A DNA stretch of 64,000 nt. Source: Bacteroidales bacterium UBA4070 (GTDB lineage Bacteria; Bacteroidota; Bacteroidia; Bacteroidales; VadinHA17). Position numbers and translations under genes: made by a program. Under the pieces are notes generated by a model. That model saw only the letters and a program-made list of their open reading frames with translations. It searched no databases and had not been told where the DNA came from. Each line of letters starts with the position of its first letter. Within the stretch, counting starts at the first letter, position 1. The stretch covers positions 1 to 64,000 of the forward strand of contig DFYY01000042.1 of NCBI GenBank assembly GCA_002383485.1, in the 5' to 3' direction. Shown here in pieces: positions 35,286 to 44,729 of the stretch.

Positions 35286-36119
35286 TTATGCGATGTAAAG
35301 GTAAACCAGCGGGAAGGCCACAACCACACTGTCAAAGCGGTCAAGGAACCCGCCGTGGCCCGGCATTATAGTTCCTGAATCCTTGAGTCCCAGGCTCCGT
35401 TTGAGGAGTGACTCCAGCAGATCACCCATTGTTCCGCCAATGGAGATGATCAGAGCTATTATCATCCATCCCTTGGTGTCAGCCACTCCGAGCCATCCTG
35501 AAAAGAGACGGGCAACCAGCAGTGTCAGCACCAGGCCTCCGAAGAAGCCCTCCCATGTTTTTTTGGGTGATATACGTTCGAAGAGGCGGTGCCTGCCGAT
35601 AGCTGATCCCACAAGATATGCACCGGTGTCATTGGTCCATAGAAGGAGAAAGAACCCTACCATTATTCCCGGAGAGAATGCTATCCCCTCCGTGTGTATC
35701 AGCGGGCTGAGGCCCGTGTGGCCAAAGGCCGCGAAGGGAAACATGGAAAAGGGCAGGGCCGTGTAAAGGATTGAAAAGAATGTATGTGCAAGCGAATCGA
35801 ATGGTCTCTCCACGTTACGGAAAAGTTCAATTATCATCACCAGGGATATGACCGGTATCATTGCCAGGAACCAGCTTCGGGGAAGCCATCCGATTGCCAC
35901 CACGGTGGAGATTACGTATAGCAGGAATCCGCTTATTATGCCCGTTACCAGCTGTGGTCTGATACCTGTTCCACTGACCATGACGTAATACTCCCTCTGG
36001 GTGCCGGCTATCATTACTGCCCCGACTACGAAGAAGGAGACGGGATGTAACCAGAGGCCACCCAGCACGAAGATCACTATGAAGGCACCGGTGACGGTGC
36101 GCCTGACAAGATTGGTCAC
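35286..36119 (-). CDS. cdsA: Phosphatidate cytidylyltransferase
   Basis: Inner-membrane enzyme making CDP-diacylglycerol from phosphatidate and CTP. The 277-residue protein has eight or so helices and the CDS signature at the C terminus: SLLKRSLGLKDSG, then PGHGGFLDRFDS with its Mg-binding Asp residues. It lies one base after the DUF2007 gene and nine before psd, grouping two phospholipid steps with ftsH. In Escherichia coli FtsH controls lipid balance, so the grouping is suggestive. Confidence 0.95.
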   Translation of the reverse strand: MTNLVRRTVTGAFIVIFVLGGLWLHPVSFFVVGAVMIAGTQREYYVMVSGTGIRPQLVTGIISGFLLYVISTVVAIGWLPRSWFLAMIPVISLVMIIELFRNVERPFDSLAHTFFSILYTALPFSMFPFAAFGHTGLSPLIHTEGIAFSPGIMVGFFLLLWTNDTGAYLVGSAIGRHRLFERISPKKTWEGFFGGLVLTLLVARLFSGWLGVADTKGWMIIALIISIGGTMGDLLESLLKRSLGLKDSGTIMPGHGGFLDRFDSVVVAFPLVYLYIA

Positions 36120-36120
36120 C

Positions 36121-36318
36121 TTACAGATCCTTGATTATTTCCTTGGCAATCAACACGTTATAGCGATGAACGAACACCTCTATCTCTCCGATCTTGTAAA
36201 TGCTGTCACGCTTGTCCACAGCCACGGCATCGATTCCGTTTGTGAGCAGACGCTCAACGGCAATCTGGCTTCTTATATCATCCGTGAACCCGGCTATTTC
36301 AACCCACTCATTTTCCAT
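36121..36318 (-). CDS. DUF2007-like small protein
   Basis: A 65-residue cytoplasmic protein of the DUF2007 (putative signal transducing protein) type. It shows a ferredoxin-like pattern with VEIAGFTDDIRSQIAVERL at 6-24 and an IEVFVHRYNVLIAKEII end. No function is established that I know of. It overlaps ftsH by 11 bp and ends one base before cdsA, so its production is bound to both. Confidence 0.8.
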   Translation of the reverse strand: MENEWVEIAGFTDDIRSQIAVERLLTNGIDAVAVDKRDSIYKIGEIEVFVHRYNVLIAKEIIKDL

Positions 36319-38302
36319 CAGCTGTCACTGTTGCTTCCGGCTCACCGGCTGCAACGGCAGTCTCCACCGGCTTCTCTCCCCTGCGCTTGCCAAAGATGCG
36401 TTCGAGGTCCTCGCTGAAGATGACTTCCTTTTCGAGAAGCTGCTCAGCGAGCTGCCTCAGGCCATCAATATTTGCAGAGATGACCTCCTTGGCCTTAATG
36501 TATGATTCCTCTACAATCTTCTTCGCCTCACTGTCAATCAGCTCGGCGGTCTTTTCGCTGTATGGCTTGGTGAACCCGTACTCATTCTGCCCGGAAGAGT
36601 CATAGAAGCTCATGTTACCCACCTTGTCCGACATACCGAAGTAAGCCACCATGGCATAAGCCTGCTTGGTCACCTTCTCCAGGTCACTAAGGGCCCCGGT
36701 GGAAATTTTTCCAATGACAAGCTCTTCAGCTGCTCTGCCACCAAGGGCATAGGCAAGTTCATCAAAGATATGTTCACGTGTAGATATGGATCTCTCCTCA
36801 GGCAGGTACCATGCAGCCCCGAGTGCTTTCCCTCTGGGTATTATTGTAACCTTGAGAAGCGGGCTGGCATGCTCCAGCAGCCAGCTGACCGTAGCATGTC
36901 CGGCCTCATGATAAGCTATGGTTCTCTTCTCCTCCATGGAGATGATCTTGTTCTTTTTTTCGAGCCCGCCGATGATCCTGTCAACGGCATCAAGGAAGTC
37001 CTGTTTCTCCACCACGGTCTTGTTTCCCCTGGCGGCGATGAGGGCAGCCTCATTGCATACATTTGCAATATCTGCTCCGGAGAACCCGGGGGTTTGTTTA
37101 GCCAGGAAGGCGATGTCAAAACCCTCCTCCAGTTTGATGGGACGCAGGTGCACCTTGAAAATCTCCTCACGCTCCTTTATGTCAGGGAGTTCCACGTGTA
37201 TCTGGCGGTCAAAACGGCCTGCCCGCAGGAGCGCCTTGTCAAGTATGTCTGCCCTGTTGGTGGCAGCAAGTATTATCACCCCGCTGTTGGTTCCGAAGCC
37301 GTCCATCTCTGTGAGGAGCTGGTTGAGGGTGTTTTCACGCTCATCATTGGCCCCGAAGTTCGGGTTGCGCCCGCGGGCACGCCCCACGGCGTCTATCTCG
37401 TCAATGAAGACAATACACGGCGCCTTTTCCTTGGCCTGCTTGAAGAGGTCTCGGACACGCGAGGCGCCGACACCGACAAACATCTCAACGAAGTCTGATC
37501 CGGAGATGGAAAAGAACGGTACGTTTGCTTCGCCTGCCACAGCCTTGGCAAGAAGAGTCTTACCTGTCCCCGGAGGGCCTACAAGGAGAGCTCCCTTGGG
37601 AATCTTACCTCCGAGAGAGGTATATTTTTTCGGATTCTTCAGAAAGTCAACAATCTCCATCACCTCGGTCTTGGCCTCTTCCAAGCCGGCAACATCACTG
37701 AAGTTGGTCTTGATGTGAGTATCCTTGTCAAAGATCTGGGCCTTCGACTTTCCAACGTTGAAGATGCCGCCTGCACCTCCTCCGGCACCGGAAGACATCC
37801 GGCGCATGAAGTAGATCCAGAGGGCAGCAATCAGCAGGAACGGGAGGATGACACCCAGGAAGGTGGCAAGGTAATCCTTGCGCTTCTGGTAATCAAGATA
37901 GATACGCTCCTCCTCCGCATATCCCGCCTTGTCCTGTGCCGCCACAAAGAACTCCTGGAAGAGCTCCACGGTACCAAAGGTATGGTAGTAGTGAGGTTTC
38001 GGGGGCTGAAGGCCGAAGCTCTTCTGCTTTTCAAAATCGGGATAGCGTCCGCTCTTGAGCGACTCAGCCTTGAGATAGATCTCAGCCTGTTCCTCGTTGA
38101 CCACGATCACCTTTTCGATGTCATGGTTCATGACCATCTCCTCGATCTCACGCTGCCCCGCCTTCTGGGTGTATTTACCCGCGAAGAGGAGCTGAAAAAC
38201 GAGGAACGCTGACACAACAATGACGATGGGCCAGCTCGAGTTAAACCACGATTTGGGTTTCTTGTCGTTTTTGTCTGACTTGGGAGTATTGCTCTCTGCC
38301 AT
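36308..38302 (-). CDS. ftsH: ATP-dependent zinc metalloprotease FtsH
   Basis: Membrane-anchored hexameric protease that degrades unstable membrane and regulatory proteins. The 664-residue protein has helices at about 23-41 and 148-170 enclosing a periplasmic domain, an AAA+ module (Walker A GPPGTGKT near 240, Walker [13 protein letters not shown], second region of homology with arginine fingers) and a metalloprotease domain with HEAGH near 465. All motifs are intact. It follows rsfS by 20 bp and overlaps the DUF2007 gene. Confidence 0.97.
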   Translation of the reverse strand: MAESNTPKSDKNDKKPKSWFNSSWPIVIVVSAFLVFQLLFAGKYTQKAGQREIEEMVMNHDIEKVIVVNEEQAEIYLKAESLKSGRYPDFEKQKSFGLQPPKPHYYHTFGTVELFQEFFVAAQDKAGYAEEERIYLDYQKRKDYLATFLGVILPFLLIAALWIYFMRRMSSGAGGGAGGIFNVGKSKAQIFDKDTHIKTNFSDVAGLEEAKTEVMEIVDFLKNPKKYTSLGGKIPKGALLVGPPGTGKTLLAKAVAGEANVPFFSISGSDFVEMFVGVGASRVRDLFKQAKEKAPCIVFIDEIDAVGRARGRNPNFGANDERENTLNQLLTEMDGFGTNSGVIILAATNRADILDKALLRAGRFDRQIHVELPDIKEREEIFKVHLRPIKLEEGFDIAFLAKQTPGFSGADIANVCNEAALIAARGNKTVVEKQDFLDAVDRIIGGLEKKNKIISMEEKRTIAYHEAGHATVSWLLEHASPLLKVTIIPRGKALGAAWYLPEERSISTREHIFDELAYALGGRAAEELVIGKISTGALSDLEKVTKQAYAMVAYFGMSDKVGNMSFYDSSGQNEYGFTKPYSEKTAELIDSEAKKIVEESYIKAKEVISANIDGLRQLAEQLLEKEVIFSEDLERIFGKRRGEKPVETAVAAGEPEATVTADGK

Positions 38303-38322
38303 AATATCAGTTAACCTTTCTT

Positions 38323-38697
38323 TTAAGTGTTATCCTCGAGATACGTTATGCGGCCGTCGGCCCATAGCGACTCAAGATCGTAAAATTCCCTGAAGGGCTG
38401 CTGGAAAATATGCACGAGGATATCACCGTAGTCAAGCAGAACCCATATACAGTTCTCCTTTCCTTCAACATGGTAAGGCTTGACACCTGTTTCCTTTCTC
38501 ACAACATCCTCCACCGACCATGCCAGGGAGTCAACCTGCCTGGTTGACGGAGCGTGGCTGATCACGAACCAGTCACATACCCTGCTTTCAATATTTCTCA
38601 GATCAATCAGGGCCACCTTTTCACCCTTCTTCTCAAACAGACCCCTGACAATACTGTCAGTCACTCCGGCGGCCTTCACTGTGCTTTTTCTCATCAA
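38323..38697 (-). CDS. rsfS: Ribosomal silencing factor RsfS
   Basis: Binds uL14 and blocks joining of ribosomal subunits when nutrients are short. The 124-residue protein matches the family in length, with DLRNIESRVCDWFVISHAPS in part (CDWFVI), VRKETGVKPYHVEGKENCIWVLLDYGDILVHIF in pieces, and the YDLESLWAD end. It heads the unit rsfS-ftsH-DUF2007-cdsA-psd-fprA. Confidence 0.94.
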   Translation of the reverse strand: MMRKSTVKAAGVTDSIVRGLFEKKGEKVALIDLRNIESRVCDWFVISHAPSTRQVDSLAWSVEDVVRKETGVKPYHVEGKENCIWVLLDYGDILVHIFQQPFREFYDLESLWADGRITYLEDNT

Positions 38698-38735
38698 TAA
38701 ACTTATTCAGTAATAAACAGTTCTGTTAATTGCCG

Positions 38736-38743
38736 CAAAATTA
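38736..38743 (-). promoter_or_regulatory. Promoter -7 element of the rsfS-ftsH unit
   Basis: Minus-strand TAATTTTG matches TAnnTTTG and ends 38 bp before the rsfS start. No -33 TTTG at the right spacing. A looser variant of the hsp20/grpE motif (TGCCAATTTGTTCA, 38795-38808) lies about 50 bp further upstream. Confidence 0.4.
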
Positions 38744-38865
38744 CGAATCTTTATCAGTATTTTCGTCCGGCCTCAGTTCTTTTTACAATTTGGGTGCCAA
38801 TTTGTTCAGGGCTTCAAACCCTGCTCATTCCATACCGTGTGAGAACGCTTTAAAACCTGATTGTC

Positions 38866-39606
38866 ATGATAATAGGCTCGCATATCCTGCAGCATGAAAA
38901 AGTGTCATCCACCAACACCCTGGCAGCGGCGCTTCTGAGGGATTTATATCCTCCCGAGGGGACGGTCATAACTGCTTCATACCAGGAGACCGGCAGGGGT
39001 CAGCCGGGGAACAGATGGGAGAGCGAACCAGGCAAGAACCTGCTGATGAGCGTGATACTCTATCCGGTCATGGTCAGGCCGGCTGACCAGTTCATCATCT
39101 CACGGATGGTTTCACTGGCAGTTTATGACCTGGTATCAGCCCGCACCTCTGCAGCCAGGATCAAGTGGCCCAATGACATCTATGTCGGGAATGACAAAAT
39201 AGCAGGTATCCTGATTGAGAACAGCATCATGGGTCAGACACTGGGAAGTTCCGTAGCAGGCATAGGATTGAATGTCAACCAGACCGGATTCAGAAGCGGG
39301 GCGCCCAACCCGGTATCACTGAAGCAGGTAACCGGGAAAGCCCATGACCTCAAGGATATCACCGGGGAGCTTATCAGCCTGCTGGACCGCAGATACGGGA
39401 TGGTTGTAAGAGGTGAAGGCGCCCTGCTGAAGAGCGAATATCACGCTGCCCTCTACCGTGCCGGGGAGTGGCAGCGTTACTCTGACAGCAGCGGCAAGTT
39501 TGAGGGAATGATAGAACGGGTCATGCCTGACGGAATGCTCCTCGTAAGAAGGCGCGACGGCAGTTCCCGCAAATATGCCTTCAGGGAGATTGATTATATC
39601 CTCTGA
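38866..39606 (+). CDS. birA: Biotin-[acetyl-CoA-carboxylase] ligase
   Basis: Attaches biotin to carrier proteins through biotinyl-AMP. The 246-residue protein has the biotin-binding motif GRGQPGNRW at 43-51, IKWPNDIYV near 98-106 and GIGLNVNQ, followed by a small C-terminal SH3-like domain. It lacks the N-terminal helix-turn-helix of the E. coli enzyme, so it should not act as a repressor. The start is the ATG at 38866. Its 3' end overlaps the convergent SRPBCC gene by 26 bp. Confidence 0.94.
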   Translation: MIIGSHILQHEKVSSTNTLAAALLRDLYPPEGTVITASYQETGRGQPGNRWESEPGKNLLMSVILYPVMVRPADQFIISRMVSLAVYDLVSARTSAARIKWPNDIYVGNDKIAGILIENSIMGQTLGSSVAGIGLNVNQTGFRSGAPNPVSLKQVTGKAHDLKDITGELISLLDRRYGMVVRGEGALLKSEYHAALYRAGEWQRYSDSSGKFEGMIERVMPDGMLLVRRRDGSSRKYAFREIDYIL

Positions 39607-40018
39607 CACGGTCATAGCCGTCATATGACTCGATGAGGTCCATCAGGTTCTCAAGATACCTTCCGGCGGCGTCACCTATCAGCATACGCAGCAGGGGATT
39701 CATGTTCAGCCCGGTGTCAATACGCACTGCCGATCTCATATTCGTGATGAACTCTATATTCAGCCTTATCTTCACCTTGCCGGTGAGTAATGATTCGGCC
39801 TCGCAGGTTATCATCGAATGCGGAAGTGCCTCTGACAGCGATGCCGTGATCCTGCCTGCCATATCAGCCTTGAAGCTGCATCTGTCCTCTGTCGCCTCCC
39901 AGTCGGTCACCGTTCCTCCCGGCACCAATGACCTGAGATTGCGCATGTCTGTCAGAAAGGCATAGAGATCACTGTCGCCGCAAGGCACCTCTGCCCTTCT
40001 GCTTGTATATGTTGTCAT
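39581..40018 (-). CDS. SRPBCC/START-like domain protein
   Basis: A 145-residue soluble protein with the helix-grip fold pattern: an initial beta strand (TYTSRRAEV), two short helices (DLYAFLTDMRNLRSLVP), a long antiparallel sheet and a C-terminal helix (YLENLMDLIESY). Such proteins bind hydrophobic ligands or act as helpers, and the ligand here is unknown. It follows pyrE by 40 bp on the same strand. The ATG at 40018 is preferred; another in-frame ATG lies at 40027. Confidence 0.78.
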   Translation of the reverse strand: MTTYTSRRAEVPCGDSDLYAFLTDMRNLRSLVPGGTVTDWEATEDRCSFKADMAGRITASLSEALPHSMITCEAESLLTGKVKIRLNIEFITNMRSAVRIDTGLNMNPLLRMLIGDAAGRYLENLMDLIESYDGYDRVRGYNQSP

Positions 40019-40058
40019 CGGGCTCATACCTTGGTTCTCCTTCCTGATACTGATATCA

Positions 40059-40703
40059 TCATCCCTGTGCCTCCCTGCCCCACTCTGCCGGTGCCTTGCG
40101 CCATTCCTTCAGTGTCTCGACATCGCCCTGCGTGATATAGCCGGACTCAGCGGCCATATCAACAAGCACGTTGTAGTTGCTAAGCGTGTCAAGCCTGCAT
40201 GCCTCCGCGGCGAAGGCATCTGCGGCCTTCTGAAATCCGTAGGTAAAGATGGCAATCATGCCCATGACCTCGCATCCTGCCTCACGAAGAGCTTTAACGG
40301 CGCCAAGGCTGCTGCCACCGGTGGAGATGAGATCTTCTATGACCACAACCCTCTGACCCTTTTCATAATGACCTTCTATCTGGTTTCCCAGGCCGTGATC
40401 CTTTGACCCGGAGCGGACATAAATAAACGGCAGATCCAGGCTGTCAGCCGCCAGCGCCCCGTGTGCGATGGCGCCCGTTGCCACCCCGGCAATGAGCTCA
40501 GCTGCCGGGTAAAGCTCCCTGACCTTCGCAGCAAAGGAGTCCCTGATGAACCCGCGGACCTCAGGGAATGAGAGGGTCATCCGGTTGTCACAATAGATAG
40601 GCGATTCCCATCCCGAGGCCCAGGTAAAAGGTTTTGCCGGTTGCAATTTAATTGCTTTAATTTGCAGCAGGTATTCTGCAGTTTTTCTGGCGGTTTCGTT
40701 CAT
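40059..40703 (-). CDS. pyrE: Orotate phosphoribosyltransferase
   Basis: Joins orotate to PRPP in pyrimidine synthesis. The 214-residue protein has the family N terminus (KLQPAKPFTWASGWESPIYC in part), the PRPP-binding motif VVVIEDLISTGGSS (about 115-128) and the catalytic loop KDHGLG. The ATG at 40703 gives the typical start. This codon directly abuts the ATG of the divergent NUDIX gene (CATATG), so there is no intergenic DNA between them. Confidence 0.94.
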   Translation of the reverse strand: MNETARKTAEYLLQIKAIKLQPAKPFTWASGWESPIYCDNRMTLSFPEVRGFIRDSFAAKVRELYPAAELIAGVATGAIAHGALAADSLDLPFIYVRSGSKDHGLGNQIEGHYEKGQRVVVIEDLISTGGSSLGAVKALREAGCEVMGMIAIFTYGFQKAADAFAAEACRLDTLSNYNVLVDMAAESGYITQGDVETLKEWRKAPAEWGREAQG

Positions 40704-41321
40704 ATGGTGAAGTATAAGATATATTTTGACAACAGGGTGATCACTCTCTCCCCGGAGCCTGACAGGGTGCAAAAATACGCCCTTTATCACAATTTCAGTG
40801 TGCCGGAGGAGCTCTTTACCCAAATATCACAGTTTGCCGTCAATAATGAGATACCGTCACTGAATATTTATTCAACCGATATCAACAACCTGTGGGAAGT
40901 TTTCTCGTCATGGTTTGTTGTAATAAATGCTGCCGGGGGGCTTGTTGGCCATCCCTCGGGACGATACCTGTTTATCATGCGCTACGGCAGGTGGGACCTG
41001 CCCAAGGGTCATATGGAAGAGGGTGAATCGCCGGAGGAGTGTGCCCTCAGGGAGGTGACCGAGGAGTGTAATATTCACGGACATGTAATTGAGGGCGTGC
41101 TGCCGCCCAGTTACCACACCTACCTGTTTGAAAACAAGCCGTACATGAAAAAGACCTGGTGGTTCAGAATGAACTATGACGGTGAGATGATCACAGACCC
41201 TCAGGCTTCCGAGGGCATCACGCATGCCGAATGGCTGGCCCCGGCTGAGATAGCGAGGATTAAGTCAAACACCTTCCAGTCGCTGCTTGATCTGCTGAAT
41301 TACACGCTGCGGATGAGGTGA
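40704..41321 (+). CDS. NUDIX hydrolase
   Basis: A 205-residue protein with a NUDIX box at about 107-129, GHMEEGESPEECALREVTEE, in which the metal-binding Glu residues are present. The glycine that usually follows the final Glu pair is replaced (CNI instead of xGI/V). The N-terminal 70 residues form an extra domain starting VKYKIYFDNRV, common to a Bacteroidota NUDIX group of unknown substrate. Start and stop both abut neighbouring genes: CATATG with pyrE and TGATCA with coaD. Confidence 0.88.
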   Translation: MVKYKIYFDNRVITLSPEPDRVQKYALYHNFSVPEELFTQISQFAVNNEIPSLNIYSTDINNLWEVFSSWFVVINAAGGLVGHPSGRYLFIMRYGRWDLPKGHMEEGESPEECALREVTEECNIHGHVIEGVLPPSYHTYLFENKPYMKKTWWFRMNYDGEMITDPQASEGITHAEWLAPAEIARIKSNTFQSLLDLLNYTLRMR

Positions 41322-41798
41322 TCACCTTTCCAGGTAATCGGAAATTTTTATTGAAGCCGGCACGAACATCGATGCATCTCCTCCGTGCTTGATGATGTCA
41401 CGGACAATAGTTGAATTGACAGGTGTGTGTTCGGTACTGGTAAGCAGGAACACCGTATCTATCTCCGGAGCCATCTTCCAGTTCATATGACCCATTGCCC
41501 TCTCATATTCAAAATCGGCCGCCGTGCGGAGCCCGCGAACAATGTAACGGGCATTGTACCTTCGGCAGAACTCAATGGTCAGGCCGCTGAACCTGGTTAT
41601 CTCCACCCTGCTCTCTCCCTGAAACACCTTTGAGATCATCTTCAGCCTCATCTCAATGCTGAACAGGTTCTTCTTCTCAGCATTCTCTCCCACCGCTATG
41701 ATGACCCTGTCAAAGAGCCCCAGGGCTCGCTTAACGATTGATTCATGACCCACGGTGAAGGGATCGAACGAGCCCGGGAAAACAGCTATCTTGTCCAT
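41322..41798 (-). CDS. coaD: Phosphopantetheine adenylyltransferase
   Basis: Fourth step of coenzyme A synthesis, adding AMP to 4'-phosphopantetheine. The 158-residue protein has PGSFDPFTVGHESIV with the nucleotidyltransferase TxGH motif (Thr15, His18), RGLRTAADFEYE and the STIVRDI motif near 127-133. It lies 15 bp after lon on the same strand, and its stop abuts the NUDIX stop. Confidence 0.96.
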   Translation of the reverse strand: MDKIAVFPGSFDPFTVGHESIVKRALGLFDRVIIAVGENAEKKNLFSIEMRLKMISKVFQGESRVEITRFSGLTIEFCRRYNARYIVRGLRTAADFEYERAMGHMNWKMAPEIDTVFLLTSTEHTPVNSTIVRDIIKHGGDASMFVPASIKISDYLER

Positions 41799-41813
41799 AA
41801 CCTGCTTTTATTG

Positions 41814-44276
41814 TTACTCGAATTCCAGTGAGCGTGCGTTTGCCACCTTTTGATGAAGGAGCACATGATCGAGCACGTCCATTATAGTTCTGACATATTT
41901 GAATTTCAGTCCCCTGACATACTTCTCATTTATCTCCTCCACATCCTTGCGGTTCAGTTCAGAGAGCACTATCTCCCTGATGCCGGCACGTTTGGCGGCA
42001 AGGATCTTCTCCTTGATTCCACCCACCGGAAGCACCTTTCCCCTGAGGGTGATCTCGCCTGTCATGGCCACGTACTTCTTAACCTTTCTCTGGGTGAAGG
42101 CAGAAGCCACGGATACAGCCATGGTGATGCCGGCTGAGGGGCCGTCCTTTGGTATGGCGCCCTCCGGAACGTGTATATGGATGTTCCATTTCTCGGAGAA
42201 GGTCTCCGGGACACCCAGGAGCGAGGCGTGCGCCTTCAGGTACTCAAGAGCGATGACGGCTGACTCCTTCATCACGTCACCAAGGTTGCCGGTGAGGGTC
42301 AGGTTGCCCTTACCCCTGCTCAGGCTGGTCTCAACGAAGAGAATCTCTCCTCCCGTGGCGGTCCATGCCAGCCCGGTCACCACGCCTGCCTGGTCATTCC
42401 CGTCATAGATATCCCTGAGATATTTGGGCGGGCCCAGTATCTCAGCCACCAGGGCTGATGTGACCCCGGGTGCAGGCGTATTCTCAAATGCTATCTCACG
42501 GGCCCTGAAACGGACAAGCTTTGCTATCCGCTTGTCAAGCTCCCTCACTCCCGACTCACGGGTATATTTCTGTATCACCTCCTCAATCACCTCCCGTGGC
42601 AGGAGGAACTGTCCGGCTGTCACTCCGTGCGCCTCGAGCTGTTTCGGGATGAGATGCTTGACGGCAATCTCGCGCTTCTCCTCCACCAGGTAGCCGGAGA
42701 TCTCTATGAGCTCCATCCTGTCACGCAGGGCAGGACTGACTGTGGAGAGGGTGTTCGCCGTGGCGATGAAGAGCACCTTCGAGAGGTCATACTCCAGCTC
42801 CAGAAAATTATCATAGAAATGTGTATTCTGTTCGGGATCAAGAACTTCAAGCAGGGCCGACGAAGGGTCTCCGCGGAAGTCCTGCCCCACCTTGTCAATC
42901 TCATCGAGGATGAAGACCGGGTTGGATGATCCGGCCCGGCGTATGTTCTGCACAACCCTCCCCGGCATGGCGCCGATATATGTCTTCCTGTGGCCTCTTA
43001 TCTCGGCTTCGTCATGCAGTCCGCCCAGTGACATGCGCGCGTACTTGCGTTCCAGCGCCCTGGCAACCGATTTGCCGAGAGAGGTCTTGCCTACTCCCGG
43101 AGGACCGTAGAGGCAGAGGATGGGCGACTTGAGGTCACCTTTCAGCTTCAGCACTGCAAGGTGTTCGAGTATCCTCTCCTTCACCTCCTCGAGGCCGTAA
43201 TGATCCTCATCCAGAACACGCTGGGCGTTCTTAAGGTCCAGGTTATCATCAGTGTACTCATTCCACGGCAGCTCAAGAAGGGTCTGGATGTAGTTGACCT
43301 GAACGGAGTATTCGGCGGCAGCAGGATTGAGCCGCGACAGCTTTTCAAGCTCGCGGCTGAAGACCTTTGTCACATCCTCTCCCCACTTCTTCTTCTCACC
43401 CCTGGCGCGGAACTCCTCCACCTCCTTCTCAACAGGATTGCCTCCCAGCTCATTCTGGATGGTCTTCATCTGCTGGTGCAGCAGGAACTCGCGCTGCTGC
43501 TGGTCTATCTCGTACTTGACCTTCGACTGCAGTTCATTCTTAAGCTCGAGAAGCTGTATCTCACGCACCAGATGCTCAAGCAGTCTGAGTCCGCGCTCCC
43601 TGAGAGATGCTGCCTCCAGCAGTTTCTGCTTGTCAGTGACATTGATCTCGGTGTTGGCGCAGATATAATTAATGAGGTAAGTGCTGTTCTCTATGTTCCG
43701 CACAGCGAAGGTGGCTTCAGGACTGATATTCGGATTGAGCTTTACAATCTTTACCGAGAGATCCTTGAGTGAGCCGATGATCACCTCGAAGTCCTTCTCG
43801 TCTTCAACTCCGCGGGGTTCGGGCATAGCCCTGACCTGGGCAGTCATGTAAGGATCCGTCAGGAGGATGGTGTCTATCACCACCCTGCGGCGTCCCTGGA
43901 TGATTGCAGTGGTTGTGCCGTCAGGCATCTCCAGGAGCTTCACCACCTGTCCGAGGGTGCCTACTGTGTTCAGATCGCGCACGCCGGGATCATCCACCTC
44001 GGCATCAAGCTGCGCAACGGCCGCCACCAGTTTGTCACCACGGTAGGCGTCACGGACAAGCTGAACCGACTTTGACCTGCCGACAGCTATCGGGATCACC
44101 ACTCCCGGGAAAAGAACGGTGTTTCTCAACGGCAACAAAGGTATGCTGCCCGGTATCTGGACCTCCTCCAGTTCCTGGTCGTCACCGTCTGAAAGAATGG
44201 GTATTATCTCCCTTCCCTCGTCAATCAGCTCATTCATGCCAATCCTGTCCCGTTTTCCGAATACCTTCTTTTCCAT
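41814..44276 (-). CDS. lon: ATP-dependent protease Lon
   Basis: Cytoplasmic quality-control and regulatory protease. The 820-residue protein has the N-terminal substrate domain (about 45-240), a coiled linker, the AAA+ module with GPPGVGKTS near 391 and FILDEIDKVG, and the C-terminal protease with Ser in PKDGPSAGI and Lys in VGGIKEKILAAKRAG. The LonA layout is complete. It is transcribed with coaD from a promoter element at 44293-44300. I saw no copy of the hsp20/grpE motif upstream. Confidence 0.97.
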   Translation of the reverse strand: MEKKVFGKRDRIGMNELIDEGREIIPILSDGDDQELEEVQIPGSIPLLPLRNTVLFPGVVIPIAVGRSKSVQLVRDAYRGDKLVAAVAQLDAEVDDPGVRDLNTVGTLGQVVKLLEMPDGTTTAIIQGRRRVVIDTILLTDPYMTAQVRAMPEPRGVEDEKDFEVIIGSLKDLSVKIVKLNPNISPEATFAVRNIENSTYLINYICANTEINVTDKQKLLEAASLRERGLRLLEHLVREIQLLELKNELQSKVKYEIDQQQREFLLHQQMKTIQNELGGNPVEKEVEEFRARGEKKKWGEDVTKVFSRELEKLSRLNPAAAEYSVQVNYIQTLLELPWNEYTDDNLDLKNAQRVLDEDHYGLEEVKERILEHLAVLKLKGDLKSPILCLYGPPGVGKTSLGKSVARALERKYARMSLGGLHDEAEIRGHRKTYIGAMPGRVVQNIRRAGSSNPVFILDEIDKVGQDFRGDPSSALLEVLDPEQNTHFYDNFLELEYDLSKVLFIATANTLSTVSPALRDRMELIEISGYLVEEKREIAVKHLIPKQLEAHGVTAGQFLLPREVIEEVIQKYTRESGVRELDKRIAKLVRFRAREIAFENTPAPGVTSALVAEILGPPKYLRDIYDGNDQAGVVTGLAWTATGGEILFVETSLSRGKGNLTLTGNLGDVMKESAVIALEYLKAHASLLGVPETFSEKWNIHIHVPEGAIPKDGPSAGITMAVSVASAFTQRKVKKYVAMTGEITLRGKVLPVGGIKEKILAAKRAGIREIVLSELNRKDVEEINEKYVRGLKFKYVRTIMDVLDHVLLHQKVANARSLEFE

Positions 44277-44292
44277 ATAGGGTAAAAGTATG

Positions 44293-44300
44293 CAAATTTA
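44293..44300 (-). promoter_or_regulatory. Promoter -7 element of lon-coaD
   Basis: Minus-strand TAAATTTG matches TAnnTTTG and ends 16 bp before the lon ATG. No clear -33 box. Confidence 0.5.
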
Positions 44301-44364
44301 CTCAATTATGCTTTAATAGTTGTACCTCCGATACCACCGGAACCGGCCGGTGTCACAGACAAAC

Positions 44365-44395
44365 AAAAAAAAGGCCGCCTTGTTTAAAGCAGCCT
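44365..44395 (-). terminator. Intrinsic terminator after rpmE
   Basis: On the minus strand GGCTGCTT and AAGGCGGCC form a stem with one bulge, followed by a run of T. It closes the single-gene bL31 unit before the lon promoter. Confidence 0.8.
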
Positions 44396-44414
44396 GATCC
44401 GGTATGATATTAAC

Positions 44415-44681
44415 CTATTTCGTCTTCTTGCCGAAGTGGTCCTTATAACGGTTCATGAACTTGTCAACCCTTCCTGCCGTGTCAACAAGCTTCATCTTAC
44501 CCGTGTAAAAGGGATGCGATGTGTTTGAAATCTCCAGCTTGATAAGCGGATATTCCTTGCCGTCTTCCCATTTGATGGTATCACGTGAGGCCGCAGTTGA
44601 ACGGGTCATGAAGGTGAATCCGTTTGACATATCCTGAAATACAACCATCCTGTAATTGCTCGGATGTATACCTTCTTTCAT
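44415..44681 (-). CDS. rpmE2: Ribosomal protein bL31, type B
   Basis: Large-subunit ribosomal protein at the subunit interface. The 88-residue protein starts [11 protein letters not shown] and has the type B sequence [11 protein letters not shown]. It lacks the CxxC zinc pair of type A forms, so it does not need zinc. It stands as a single gene with a perfect-consensus promoter and its own terminator. Confidence 0.96.
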   Translation of the reverse strand: MKEGIHPSNYRMVVFQDMSNGFTFMTRSTAASRDTIKWEDGKEYPLIKLEISNTSHPFYTGKMKLVDTAGRVDKFMNRYKDHFGKKTK

Positions 44682-44705
44682 CTCTGATATAATTAATTAC
44701 TGTTA

Positions 44706-44725
44706 TAAAAACCCTTTTTCAAGGG
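44706..44725 (-). terminator. Short terminator-like hairpin at the rpmE transcript start
   Basis: On the minus strand CCCTT-GAAAA-AGGG forms a short stem followed by TTTTTAT. It could end the GNAT transcript, but it lies about where the rpmE transcript should begin, so it may instead be the 5' end of the rpmE leader. Confidence 0.45.
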
Positions 44726-44729
44726 AGTG

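Noticed and set aside
36765..37200. CACGTG cores near 36776 and 37193, considered as ParB parS sites
   Set aside because: The flanks do not extend to the 14-16 bp palindrome expected for parS (TGTTnCACGTGnAACA), and both lie inside ftsH coding sequence. I could not scan the whole window exhaustively.
36918..37718. Long open frame on the plus strand opposite ftsH
   Set aside because: It lies entirely antisense to the conserved AAA+ domain and its translation shows no fold or family; codon structure of ftsH explains it.
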